Shown in pieces: positions 40,530-49,003 of a stretch of 64,000 nt of DNA. A model generated the notes under the pieces. The model was not told the DNA's origin and made no database searches. It worked only from the letters and a program-made list of their open reading frames with translations. Both the position numbers and the translations under genes were made by a program. Where the stretch lies: the NCBI RefSeq assembly GCF_000176855.2, contig NC_015138.1, positions 124,001 through 188,000 on the forward strand, read 5' to 3'. Position 1 is the first letter of the stretch, and the number at the start of each line of letters is the position of its first letter. The stretch is from Paracidovorax avenae ATCC 19860 (GTDB lineage: Bacteria; Pseudomonadota; Gammaproteobacteria; Burkholderiales; Burkholderiaceae_C).

Positions 40530-42707
40530 ATGGAGACAACCACCCCCCCGCCGCGCAATGCGGCCGCCGAAGGGCTCGCTCCCTTCATTCCCCAGATACG
40601 GCTCTACCAGGACTGGCTGCGCGACACGCGCGGCCTGCAGTTCGACGACTACGACGCCCTCTGGCGCTGGTCCGTGACCGACCTGGACGCCTTCTGGCAG
40701 AGCATCTGGGATTACTTCGGTCTCGAATCACCCACGCCGCACACGGCCGTGCTGGCCCGCAACGCCATGCCGGGTGCCGAATGGTTCACCGGTGCCCAGG
40801 TGAATTACGCGCACCAGGCGCTGCGGCACACCGACGCCGCGCACGCGGCCGGGCAGCCGGCCATCATCAGCCGCAACGAGCGCGGCGAGCACCGCGAAAT
40901 GTCCTGGCCCGAACTGCGCCGGCAGGTGGCCGCGCTGGCACTGCACCTGCGCGCGCAGGGCGTGGGGCCGGGCGACCGCGTCGCGGCCTACCTGCCCAAC
41001 ATCCCCGAGGCCATGGTGGCCCTGCTGGCCACGGCCAGCCTGGGCGCCATCTGGAGCGTGTGCGCGCCCGACATGGGCACGGCCGCGGTGCTGGACCGCT
41101 TCCGGCAGATCGAGCCCAAGGCGCTGATCGCCGTGGACGGCGTGACCTACGGCGGCCGCGACCTCGACCGCCGCGGCGTGCTGGCCGAGCTGCGCGCGGC
41201 CCTGCCCACGCTGGAGCACGTGGTCGTCGTGGACCAGCTCGGCACCGCGGGCACCATCCCCGGCTGCGTGGAGTACGCCCAGGCCACCGCGCGGGACGAT
41301 GCCGCGGTGGCGTCGTTCGAGCCGCTCTGGCTGCCGTTCGACCACCCGCTCTGGATTGTGTATTCCAGCGGCACCACCGGCCTGCCCAAGCCCATCGTGC
41401 ACGGCCATGGCGGCATGGTGCTGGTGGCGCTGCTGCTCAAGGGCCTGCACAACGACATCGGTCCGAGCCACGCGCCCAACTCCTTCGGCGAGCGCTACCA
41501 CTGGTACAGCTCCACCGGCTGGGTGATGTGGAACGCGCAGGCCAGCGGCCTGCTCTCGGGCACCACCTGCGTGATCTACGACGGCAACCCGGGCGGCAGC
41601 CGCGAGCGCCCCGACTGGGGCACGCTCTGGCGCTTCGCCGCCGAGACCGGCGTGACCTTCTTCGGCGCGGGCGCCGCCTTCTATGCCAACTGCATGAAAG
41701 CGGGGCTCGATCTGTCGGCCTGCGGCGACCTGTCTCGCATCCGCGCCCTGGGCACCACCGGATCGCCGCTCTCTCCGGAGGTGCAGGAGTGGGGCACGGC
41801 GCAGTTCGCGCGCATCCGGGCCCAGGCCGGAGGCGCTGGCGGCGGCGAACCGGTCTGGTGGGACAACATCTCCGGCGGCACCGATTTCTGCGGTGCCTTC
41901 ATCGGCGGCCACCGCGAGCTGCCCCAGGTGCCTGGCGAGATGCAGTGCCGCATGCTGGGCGCGGCCGTCGAAGCCTGGGACGAGGAGGGCCGGCCCGTCA
42001 CCGGCGCGGTGGGCGAGCTGGTCTGCACGCAGCCCATTCCCTCCATGCCGCTCTACTTCTGGGGCGATGCACCGGCGGGGGGGCCGGCACTGCCCGGCGA
42101 TCCGCAAGGCCCGCGCTACCTCGCGAGCTACTTCGACATGTATCCGCCCGGCCACGGCCGCCGTCCCGGCGGCGGCGACGGCCCGGCCTCCATGGGCGCG
42201 GTCTGGCGCCATGGCGACTGGCTGCGTGTCGGCCCGGAAGGCCGATGCGTGATCTATGGCCGTAGCGACGCCACCATCAACCGCCACGGCCTGCGCATGG
42301 GCACCAGCGAGCTCTACCGCGCAGTGGAGGCCTTGCCCGAGGTGCTCGACAGCCTGGTGGTGGACCTGGAATACCTGGGCCGCGAAAGCCACATGCCGCT
42401 CTTCGTGGCGCTGCGCGAAGGTGCCGTGCTGGACGACGCGCTGCGCGAGCGCATCGCGGGTGCCATCCGCACCGCGCTCTCGCCACGCTTCGTGCCCGAC
42501 GAGATCGTGCAGGTGGCCGAGGTGCCGCGCACCCTCACGGGCAAGAAGCAGGAACTGCCCATCAAGAAGCTGCTGCTCGGCCAGCCGCTGGAGAAGGTGG
42601 TGAACCGCGACGCCATGGCCAACCCGGGCTGCCTTCCCTGGTACGAGGATTTCGCGCGGAGGCACTTGGCGCGCACTGCGGCCATCGCCACCGCCCCGGA
42701 GGCGTGA
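40530..42707 (+). CDS. aacS: Acetoacetyl-CoA synthetase
   Basis: The 725-residue adenylate-forming enzyme has the A3 motif WIVYSSGTTGLPKPIVHGHG, TGWVMWNAQASGLLSGTTCV and the GRSDATINRHGLRMGTSELY A8 region. It ends with the catalytic Lys region LTGKKQELPIKKLLLGQP. These forms, together with an N-terminal extension (IRLYQDWLRDTRGLQFDDYD), belong to acetoacetate-CoA ligases. It activates acetoacetate with ATP in polyhydroxybutyrate or ketone-body metabolism. A GTG six bases earlier (40524) is an alternative start. About 650-660 residues is usual, so this copy is slightly long, with a glycine-rich insert near residue 540. Confidence 0.9.
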   Translation: METTTPPPRNAAAEGLAPFIPQIRLYQDWLRDTRGLQFDDYDALWRWSVTDLDAFWQSIWDYFGLESPTPHTAVLARNAMPGAEWFTGAQVNYAHQALRHTDAAHAAGQPAIISRNERGEHREMSWPELRRQVAALALHLRAQGVGPGDRVAAYLPNIPEAMVALLATASLGAIWSVCAPDMGTAAVLDRFRQIEPKALIAVDGVTYGGRDLDRRGVLAELRAALPTLEHVVVVDQLGTAGTIPGCVEYAQATARDDAAVASFEPLWLPFDHPLWIVYSSGTTGLPKPIVHGHGGMVLVALLLKGLHNDIGPSHAPNSFGERYHWYSSTGWVMWNAQASGLLSGTTCVIYDGNPGGSRERPDWGTLWRFAAETGVTFFGAGAAFYANCMKAGLDLSACGDLSRIRALGTTGSPLSPEVQEWGTAQFARIRAQAGGAGGGEPVWWDNISGGTDFCGAFIGGHRELPQVPGEMQCRMLGAAVEAWDEEGRPVTGAVGELVCTQPIPSMPLYFWGDAPAGGPALPGDPQGPRYLASYFDMYPPGHGRRPGGGDGPASMGAVWRHGDWLRVGPEGRCVIYGRSDATINRHGLRMGTSELYRAVEALPEVLDSLVVDLEYLGRESHMPLFVALREGAVLDDALRERIAGAIRTALSPRFVPDEIVQVAEVPRTLTGKKQELPIKKLLLGQPLEKVVNRDAMANPGCLPWYEDFARRHLARTAAIATAPEA

Positions 42708-42714
42708 ACCGCGC

Positions 42715-43674
42715 CTAGCGCCGCCCGGCGGGGGCCGGCGTGCGCACCAGCGTGCTCTTGCCGAACAGGCTTTCCACCAGGTCCACCACGAGCTCGGCGG
42801 TCTGGTTGCGGATGTCGAGCGCGGGGTTGAGTTCGACGATGTCGAGCGAGGCGAGGCGTCCCGTGTCCGCGATCATCTCCATGCACAGCTGGGCCTCGCG
42901 GTAGTTCGGCCCGCCGCGCACCGTGGTGCCCGTGCCGGGGGCGATCTCCGGATCGAGAAAATCCACGTCGAAGCTCAGGTGCAGGTGCGCGTCGGCGTCG
43001 TCCTCCAGCCCCGCGAGCGCACGGTGCATGACTTCGCGCATGCCCAGTTCGTCGATCGCGCGCATGTCGTACACCTCCAGCCCGAGCTCGTGGATCATGC
43101 GCTTCTCGGCCGCATCCACGCTGCGCAGCCCGATCTGGCACATCTGCGCGCCGCGCAGTGCCGGCCCGGGGCCACCGAGCTCTGCGAGCGCGGGCGGGCC
43201 CAGCCCGCAGAGGCTGGCCACCGGCACGCCGTGCACGTTGCCGCTGGGCGAGATCTCCGGCGTGTTGCTGTCGGAATGCGCGTCCAGCCAGAGCACGCGC
43301 AGCCGCTTGCCGGTCTCCCGGCAGTGGCGCGCCACGGCGCTGACCGAGCCGATGGCGAGGTTGTGATCGCCGCCCAGCATCACCGGCAGGCGCCCGGCCT
43401 GCAGCTGGGCGAACACCGCATCGTGGGTGGACCGGTTCCAGGCCTCGCATTCGGCGAGGTTGCGCAGGCCCTCGGCCGTGCGCTCGCCGCGCGGATTCGG
43501 TGGGCCGTGCAGGTTACCCTGGTCCTGCACCTCCAGGCCCAGCCGTTCGAGCGCCGGGCCGAGCTGTGCGACACGCAATGCGTCGGGGCCCATGGCCGCG
43601 CCCAGGCGTGCGGCGCCGACATCCGTGGGAACACCGATCAGCGTGACCGGGCGTGGAAAGGGGACGTTGTCCAT
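42715..43674 (-). CDS. rocF: Arginase
   Basis: The 319-residue enzyme has the manganese ligands of ureohydrolases in order. They are PVMLGGDHNLAIGSVSAVAR, VLWLDAHSDSNTPEISPSGN and LSFDVDFLDPEIAPGTGTTV; the SGNVHG part marks arginase rather than agmatinase. It splits arginine to ornithine and urea. A GGAG site precedes ATG 43674. It lies 62 bp downstream of the ornithine cyclodeaminase gene on the same strand, so the two form a short arginine-to-proline operon. Confidence 0.92.
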   Translation of the reverse strand: MDNVPFPRPVTLIGVPTDVGAARLGAAMGPDALRVAQLGPALERLGLEVQDQGNLHGPPNPRGERTAEGLRNLAECEAWNRSTHDAVFAQLQAGRLPVMLGGDHNLAIGSVSAVARHCRETGKRLRVLWLDAHSDSNTPEISPSGNVHGVPVASLCGLGPPALAELGGPGPALRGAQMCQIGLRSVDAAEKRMIHELGLEVYDMRAIDELGMREVMHRALAGLEDDADAHLHLSFDVDFLDPEIAPGTGTTVRGGPNYREAQLCMEMIADTGRLASLDIVELNPALDIRNQTAELVVDLVESLFGKSTLVRTPAPAGRR

Positions 43675-43736
43675 GGTGGGCGGCTCTCCTGTTGAGGGCA
43701 TTGTGCGGTGCGGGCCCGGTGTGCGGGCGTCGGAGA

Positions 43737-44885
43737 TCAGGCCGCCTCGTGCACGAAGGTGGGCGCAAGCGGCGCCGAAGCGGCCGCGCCGGCAGTGCCC
43801 TCGGGCAGCCAGGGCCGCAATTGCGCGTACAGGTCCTTCGGGTCGGCCAGGTCTGGTACCAGGGCGATGCGGTCCAGCAGCCCGGCCGCCTGGCCCAGGG
43901 CCCGCATGGTGCGCAGGGCGGAGTAATCCTCCAGCGCGAAGCCCACCGAATCGAACGCCGTCACCTGCCCGGGCGACATGCGCCCCGGCGCCGTACCCGC
44001 CAGCACGCGCCAGAGCTCGGTGGCGGGGAAATCCGCCGGCATCTGCTGCAGGTCACCCTCGATGCGGGTCTGCGGCTCGTATTCCACGAAGACCGCGGCG
44101 GCCCGCAGCACCTCCGGCGCCAGTTCGGTCTTGCCCGGGCAGTCGCCGCCCACGGCGTTCAGGTGCATGCCCGGCTCCAGCATGTCGGCCTGCACGATCG
44201 TGGCGCGGGTCTTGTCGGCCGTCGCCGTGGTCACGATGTCGGCGCCGCGCACCGCTTCGCGCGCGCTCGCGCAGGGCACGCAGCGCAGTCCCTCGCGGGC
44301 ATAGGGCCCGAGGTTGCGCACGAGCTTGCGCGTGGCCGCGGGGTCGGTGTCGTACAGCCGCAGTTCGCGCACGCCCAGCAGCCCGAAGAACGCCAGCGCC
44401 TGGAACTCGGCCTGCGAGCCGTTGCCGATCAGCGCCATGCTGCGGCTGTCCGGCCGGGCCAGCCGCCGGGCGGCCACGGCCGAGGTGGCGGCCGTGCGCA
44501 GCGCGGTGGTCAGTGTGAGTTCACTCAGGAACACCGGCAGGCCGGTGTCCACGTCTGCCAGGGCGCCGAAGGCCATCACCGTGGGCAGCCCGTCCTGCGT
44601 GTTGGCCGGGTGGCCGTTGACGTACTTGAAGGCATAGCCGCCGCCGGGCCGGGTGTCGGCCACGGGCATGAGCTCGATCACGCCGCGCGGCGAATGGGCG
44701 GCCGTGCGGGCGCTTTTGTCGAAATCGTTCCACCGCGCGAAGTCGGCCTCGATGGCCTGGGCGATGGCATGCAGGCAGGCGATGACGCCCGTGCGTCCCA
44801 CCAGTTCGGCGGCACGCGGCGCATCGAGGAAATCGGTGGAGCCGGCGCGGCGCAGGGCGGGGCGGAAGGTATGGGTGCGGTCCAT
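43737..44885 (-). CDS. ocd: Ornithine cyclodeaminase
   Basis: The 382-residue protein belongs to the OCD/mu-crystallin family. It has GYAFKYVNGHPANTQDGLPT for substrate binding, the NAD-binding SMALIGNGSQAEFQALAFFG, and GMHLNAVGGDCPGKTELAPE, whose Asp is catalytic in Pseudomonas OCD. The GGDCPGKTEL form with Asp fits ornithine cyclodeamination to proline and ammonia. Length is somewhat longer than common OCDs (about 320-350). The ATG 44885 has GAAGAGG upstream. Together with the arginase it converts arginine to proline. It is divergent from an Lrp-family regulator. Confidence 0.9.
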   Translation of the reverse strand: MDRTHTFRPALRRAGSTDFLDAPRAAELVGRTGVIACLHAIAQAIEADFARWNDFDKSARTAAHSPRGVIELMPVADTRPGGGYAFKYVNGHPANTQDGLPTVMAFGALADVDTGLPVFLSELTLTTALRTAATSAVAARRLARPDSRSMALIGNGSQAEFQALAFFGLLGVRELRLYDTDPAATRKLVRNLGPYAREGLRCVPCASAREAVRGADIVTTATADKTRATIVQADMLEPGMHLNAVGGDCPGKTELAPEVLRAAAVFVEYEPQTRIEGDLQQMPADFPATELWRVLAGTAPGRMSPGQVTAFDSVGFALEDYSALRTMRALGQAAGLLDRIALVPDLADPKDLYAQLRPWLPEGTAGAAASAPLAPTFVHEAA

Positions 44886-44971
44886 GGCATGCCTCTTCGG
44901 TGCTGGTATACGAGGTTCCCACAGGCGTGCATCAATCCAGATCGCCAGGATTGACCGCAATTGCGCAGAAA

Positions 44972-44988
44972 GCTGCCGTTATGGCAGC
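44972..44988. promoter_or_regulatory. Candidate Lrp operator between ocd and the Lrp-type gene
   Basis: GCTGCC (44972-44977) and GGCAGC (44983-44988) form a perfect 6-bp inverted repeat with a five-base spacer. It is 13 bp before the Lrp-type ATG at 45002 and 86 bp before the ocd ATG. The position suits autoregulation and divergent control. Confidence 0.5.
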
Positions 44989-45001
44989 ATCTGTTGCCAC
45001 T

Positions 45002-45454
45002 ATGGACAACATCGACCAGCAACTCATCGCCGCCCTGCGCCACAACGCCCGCGCCAGCGTGGCGACGCTGGCAACGCGCCTGGGCGTGTCGCGCGGCACG
45101 GTCACCAACCGCATCCGCAAGCTGGAGGACGCGGGAACCATCGTCGGCTACACCGTGCGCTTGCGGCCGGAGGGCGAGACCGGCGGGCTGCAGGCCTGGA
45201 TGAGCATTTCCATCGAGGGCAACGACGCGCGCCGCGTCACTGCCTCCCTGCTGGGCGAGCCGAGCGTTTTGTCCCTGCACGCCACCAATGGCCAATGGGA
45301 TCTGCTGGCCGAACTGCAGGTCGCTTCCCTGGCCGAGCTGGCCCAGGCGCTGGAGCGCATTCGGCTCATCAAGGGCATCCGCAATACGGAAACGAGCATC
45401 CACCTGGAAACCCTGCGCGCGCCGCCCCAGCAGGCTCCGGGCGCTCGCCGGTAG
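45002..45454 (+). CDS. Lrp/AsnC-family regulator
   Basis: The 150-residue protein has an AsnC-type helix-turn-helix (MDNIDQQLIAALRHNARASV then LGVSRGTVTNRIRKLED) and the RAM ligand domain (GLQAWMSISIEGNDARRVTA, LSLHATNGQWDLLAELQVAS). Members sense amino acids. Its position divergent from the ornithine cyclodeaminase-arginase operon suggests arginine or ornithine as effector. ATG 45002 starts at the family position; the ATG 45-44981 in the same frame lies inside the inverted repeat and is less likely. Confidence 0.87.
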   Translation: MDNIDQQLIAALRHNARASVATLATRLGVSRGTVTNRIRKLEDAGTIVGYTVRLRPEGETGGLQAWMSISIEGNDARRVTASLLGEPSVLSLHATNGQWDLLAELQVASLAELAQALERIRLIKGIRNTETSIHLETLRAPPQQAPGARR

Positions 45455-45552
45455 GACATGCCTGACGAGGCCGGCCCCGGCCCCGTCCCATAATCGGCCG
45501 ACGGCCCCGCGCCGCAGCATCCGCAGGAATCGCCAGGAAGGACAGACCGCCC

Positions 45553-46176
45553 ATGACCCCGCAAGCCCCCAAGCGTTTTTCGATGATCCGCGAGTTCCAC
45601 CTGGCCGACTGGTTCACGCTGGGCAACGCCGTGTGCGGCGTGGGGGCGCTGTTCTCCTCCATGACGTTCATGGAGACGGGCGATGTGCGCCACGTGTATT
45701 TCGCGGCCGCGCTGGTATTGGCGGCGCTGGTCTTCGACGTGCTCGACGGCCGCGTCGCGCGCTGGCGGCAGAAGTCCTCCGCCATGGGCCGCGAGCTGGA
45801 TTCGCTGGCCGACGTGATCTCCTTCGGCGTGGCGCCGGCCATCATCGCCTACGCCTGCGGCATGCAGGGGCTCTACGACCGCATCGTCCTGGCCTTCTTC
45901 GTGGCCTGCGGCGTCTCGCGCCTGGCGCGCTACAACGTCACGGCGGAAACGCTCTCCGAAGGCTCGGGCAAGGTGAAGTACTTCGAGGGAACGCCGATCC
46001 CCACGTCCATCGTGCTCGTGGGGCTCATGGCGCTGGCCGCATCGCTCGGCGCCGTGCGCGAGAACCTGTGGTTCGGCAAGCTGCTGGTGGGTGGCTTCAC
46101 GCTGCACCCCTTCGTGCTGCTGTTCGCGGTGTCGGGCTCGCTCATGATCAGCCGGATCCGCATACCGAAATTCTGA
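45553..46176 (+). CDS. pssA: CDP-diacylglycerol--serine O-phosphatidyltransferase
   Basis: The 207-residue integral membrane protein has the CDP-alcohol phosphotransferase motif D-G-x2-A-R-x8-G-x3-D-x3-D in DVLDGRVARWRQKSSAMGRE then LDSLAD. About six membrane segments follow, and MIREFHLADWFTLGNAVCGV opens the first. It is of the Bacillus/beta-proteobacterial pssA type and makes phosphatidylserine, the precursor of phosphatidylethanolamine. It is monocistronic; the dispersed repeat copy B starts directly at its stop. Confidence 0.88.
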   Translation: MTPQAPKRFSMIREFHLADWFTLGNAVCGVGALFSSMTFMETGDVRHVYFAAALVLAALVFDVLDGRVARWRQKSSAMGRELDSLADVISFGVAPAIIAYACGMQGLYDRIVLAFFVACGVSRLARYNVTAETLSEGSGKVKYFEGTPIPTSIVLVGLMALAASLGAVRENLWFGKLLVGGFTLHPFVLLFAVSGSLMISRIRIPKF

Positions 46177-46286
46177 CCCCCCCTGAGTCGCCTTCGGCGC
46201 CTTCCCCCCCAAGGGGGACGACGCCAGTGGCCCGGCGAAGCCGGTTCCACGGCGTCTGCTGGCGTGGCCTGCTCCGCGGCCCCCTG
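46177..46286 (+). repeat. Dispersed repeat, copy B
   Basis: This segment begins immediately after the pssA stop codon and matches the reverse complement of copy A at 28744-28853 over about 110 bp. It includes GAGTCGCCTTCGGCGCCTTC, CCCCAAGGGGGACGACG, GAAGCCGGTTCCACGGCGTC and TGGCCTGCTCCGCGGCCCCC. CCTTCGG-type and CCCC/GGGG complementary stretches can form hairpins. The copies differ at about ten positions. Between here and minC at 46418 I see only the minC leader. Confidence 0.75.
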
Positions 46287-46417
46287 ATTGGGGACGCTCT
46301 GCGATGGCGTGGAGGGCCGGCGCGTTTCACCGGCGCAATCCCCGCGGAAACGTGCGCTGGTCCCGGTAACGGTAAACTCCGCCGCTTTGAGCCGCGTCGT
46401 TCGCACTCCTTCCTTCC

Positions 46418-47191
46418 ATGGCCGTTGACACGGTGGGCCAGGCCCGCACCAGCTTTGACCTCAAGAGCGCCCAGCTGCCCGTGGTGGCCGTGGCGCTGCG
46501 GACCACCGACGCCGACGCGTTCGCTGCCGACCTGGCCGCGCGCCTCGGGGAGGATCCGGGGTTCTTCGACAACGATCCAGTGCTGATCGACCTCGCCGCC
46601 GTGCGCGAAGAGGCTGCGCCCATCGATTTTCCCGCCCTCATGGCCCTGCTGCGCCAGCACCGCACACAGCCCGTGGCCGTGCGCGGCGGCAGCCCCGCGC
46701 AGATGGAGGCCGCGCTCGCCGCCGGACTCGTGGCCGCGCCGGAAGCCCCGCCCGCGCGCACCGCACAGCCGCCTGCCGCGGCCGACGCGCCCGCGCGGGA
46801 GGTCGTCCGCGAAGTCGTGCGCGAGGTCGAGGTGGTGCGCGAAGTGCCCGCTCCCGCGCCCGGCACCGTCGTGGTGGACAAACCGCTGCGCTCGGGCCAG
46901 CAGGTCTATGCGCGCGGCTCCGACCTCGTGGTGATGGCCGTCGTGAGCTTCGGCGCCGAAGTCATCGCCGACGGCAACATCCACGTCTATGCGCCGCTGC
47001 GCGGCCGGGCCATCGCCGGTGCGCGCGGCGACACCTCCGCCCGCATCTTCAGCACCTGCCTGGAACCTCAGCTCGTCTCGGTGGCCGGCATCTACCGCAC
47101 CACCGACACCGAACTGCCCGACAACGTGCGCGGCAAGCCCGCGCAGGTGCGGCTCGACGGCGAGAAGCTGATCATCGAGCCGCTCGCCTGA
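46418..47191 (+). CDS. minC: Septum-site inhibitor MinC
   Basis: The 257-residue protein has an N-terminal MinC domain (SFDLKSAQLPVVAVALRTTD) and a C-terminal beta-helix domain (RSGQQVYARGSDLVVMAVVS and GRAIAGARGDTSARIFSTCL), which together inhibit FtsZ assembly and bind MinD. The interdomain linker at about residues 125-145 is a repetitive charged helix, REVVREVVREVEVVREV. It is followed closely by minD and minE in the usual order. No unusual feature beyond the linker. Confidence 0.95.
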   Translation: MAVDTVGQARTSFDLKSAQLPVVAVALRTTDADAFAADLAARLGEDPGFFDNDPVLIDLAAVREEAAPIDFPALMALLRQHRTQPVAVRGGSPAQMEAALAAGLVAAPEAPPARTAQPPAAADAPAREVVREVVREVEVVREVPAPAPGTVVVDKPLRSGQQVYARGSDLVVMAVVSFGAEVIADGNIHVYAPLRGRAIAGARGDTSARIFSTCLEPQLVSVAGIYRTTDTELPDNVRGKPAQVRLDGEKLIIEPLA

Positions 47192-47230
47192 CCCAGAACA
47201 CCAGACCAACGCCCCAAGGAATTTGCAGAA

Positions 47231-48046
47231 ATGGCCAAAATCGTCGTCGTGACCTCCGGCAAGGGAGGCGTGGGAAAGACCACCACCAGCGCGAGCTTCG
47301 CATCGGGCCTCGCGCTGCGTGGCCACAAGACCGCGGTGATCGACTTCGACGTCGGCCTGCGCAACCTCGACCTCATCATGGGCTGCGAGCGCCGCGTGGT
47401 CTATGACCTCATCAACGTGATCCATGGCGAGGCCAACCTGAACCAGGCCCTCATCAAGGACAAACAGTGCGAGAACCTGTTCGTGCTGGCCGCCAGCCAG
47501 ACGCGCGACAAGGACGCGCTCACGCAGGAGGGCGTCGAGAAGGTGCTGAACGACCTCGCCGCGATGGACTTCGAATACATCGTCTGCGACTCGCCCGCCG
47601 GCATCGAGAGCGGCGCGCTCATGGCCATGCACTTCGCCGACGAAGCGCTGCTGGTGACCAACCCCGAGGTGTCCTCGGTGCGCGACTCCGACCGCATCCT
47701 GGGCATGCTGGGCAGCAAGACGAAGCGCGCCATCGAAGGCAAGGAGCCCGTGAAGGAGCACCTGCTGATCACACGCTACAACCCCGGCCGCGTGCAGGAC
47801 GGGCAGATGCTGAGCCTGGAGGACATCCAGGACATCCTGCGCATCGAACTCATCGGCGTCGTGCCCGAGTCCGAAAGCGTGCTGCAGGCGTCCAACCAGG
47901 GCACGCCCGCCGTCCACCTGCAGGGCACGGACGTGTCCGAGGCCTACAAGGACGTGGTGGCGCGCTTCCTGGGCGAGGACAAGCCCCTGCGCTTCATCGA
48001 CGCGCAGAAGCCCGGCTTCTTCAAGCGCATCTTCGGCGGGAGGTAA
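47231..48046 (+). CDS. minD: Septum-site ATPase MinD
   Basis: The 271-residue ParA/MinD ATPase has the deviant Walker A VTSGKGGVGKTTTSASFASG, switch I IDFDVGLRNLDLIMGCERRV, and IVCDSPAGIESGALMAMHFA. The C-terminal amphipathic membrane helix is in PGFFKRIFGGR. It recruits MinC and oscillates between cell poles with MinE. The start is 39 bp after the minC stop. Confidence 0.96.
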   Translation: MAKIVVVTSGKGGVGKTTTSASFASGLALRGHKTAVIDFDVGLRNLDLIMGCERRVVYDLINVIHGEANLNQALIKDKQCENLFVLAASQTRDKDALTQEGVEKVLNDLAAMDFEYIVCDSPAGIESGALMAMHFADEALLVTNPEVSSVRDSDRILGMLGSKTKRAIEGKEPVKEHLLITRYNPGRVQDGQMLSLEDIQDILRIELIGVVPESESVLQASNQGTPAVHLQGTDVSEAYKDVVARFLGEDKPLRFIDAQKPGFFKRIFGGR

Positions 48047-48049
48047 CGC

Positions 48050-48316
48050 ATGGCATCCTTTCTCTCATTCCTGCTCGGCGAAAAGAAGAAGACCGCCAGC
48101 GTCGCCAAGGAACGGCTGCAGATCATCCTCGCGCACGAGCGCAATGGCCGCAACGCCGCCGAGCCGGACTACCTGCCCGCGCTCCAGCGTGAACTCGTCG
48201 CCGTGATCTCCAAGTACGTCAAGATCAGCCCCGAGGACCTGAAGGTGCAGCTGGAGCGCCAGGACAACCTCGAGGTGCTCGAGGTCAAGATCGAGCTGCC
48301 CGACACCGTGCGCTGA
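48050..48316 (+). CDS. minE: Cell division topological specificity factor MinE
   Basis: The 88-residue protein begins with the anti-MinCD helix region ([32 protein letters not shown]) and ends with the topological specificity domain containing [26 protein letters not shown]. It stimulates MinD ATPase to place the division site at mid-cell. It starts 3 bp after the minD stop, indicating coupling. Confidence 0.95.
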   Translation: MASFLSFLLGEKKKTASVAKERLQIILAHERNGRNAAEPDYLPALQRELVAVISKYVKISPEDLKVQLERQDNLEVLEVKIELPDTVR

Positions 48317-48355
48317 GCGGCCGGCCGCGGCCCGCTGTCCGTGGCCGCGGACCTC

Positions 48356-48877
48356 TCAGAGCGGATGCTCCGTATAGAAGCGCCCGCCGTGGTAGAGCAG
48401 CGGCGGCACGCCCGGCCGGTGCGCGCAGCGCTCCACCTCTCCGACGAAGATGACGTGGTCCCCTTCGTCGTAGCGGCTGCGGTTGAAGCATTCGAACGTG
48501 GCCACTGCACCCTCGATCAGCGGCGCGCCCGCCACGCCCAACGTGTAGGCCACGCCTGCGAAGCGGTCCACGCCGCGGCTGGCGAAACGCTCGGCCAGTG
48601 CCTTCTGGTCGGCGGCCAGCACGTTGATCGCATAGTGCGAGCCGGCGGCCAGCGCGTTCATCGAACCGGCGGTGCGGCCCAGGCTCCAGAGCACCAGCGG
48701 CGGCGCGAGCGACACCGAATTGAACGAACTGGCCGTGAGGCCCACCAGGCCGCCGGAGGCATCCTGCGCGGTGACGATGGTCACGCCGGTGGCGAACATG
48801 CCGAGCGCATCGCGGAACTCGCGGGGGGAAAAGCTCGGCGGGGTGGCCAGCGCGGGCCGGGGCAGGGGACGTGTCAC
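48356..48877 (-). CDS. Flavin reductase-domain protein
   Basis: The 173-residue protein has the flavin_Reduct split-barrel signature FRDALGMFATGVTIVTAQDA, then GLTASSFNSVSLAPPLVLWS and a C-terminal HVIFVGEVERCAH. Such proteins reduce FMN/FAD with NAD(P)H to feed a monooxygenase, or bind FMN tightly. The start is a GTG at 48877; no ATG lies before the domain and no good ribosome-binding site is visible, so the start is uncertain. It is convergent with minE. Confidence 0.85.
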   Translation of the reverse strand: MTRPLPRPALATPPSFSPREFRDALGMFATGVTIVTAQDASGGLVGLTASSFNSVSLAPPLVLWSLGRTAGSMNALAAGSHYAINVLAADQKALAERFASRGVDRFAGVAYTLGVAGAPLIEGAVATFECFNRSRYDEGDHVIFVGEVERCAHRPGVPPLLYHGGRFYTEHPL

Positions 48878-49003
48878 GGAAGGCGAAGGCGCGGCGCGCG
48901 CCAGGCGGAGGAAGGGGTCGGCTATTATGGTCCGGTGCCCGCGCCCCCTCCGCCGACCGGGGCCGAATCCCCACCGGGCACGTTGTCGTTGCCCCTCCCT
49001 TCC

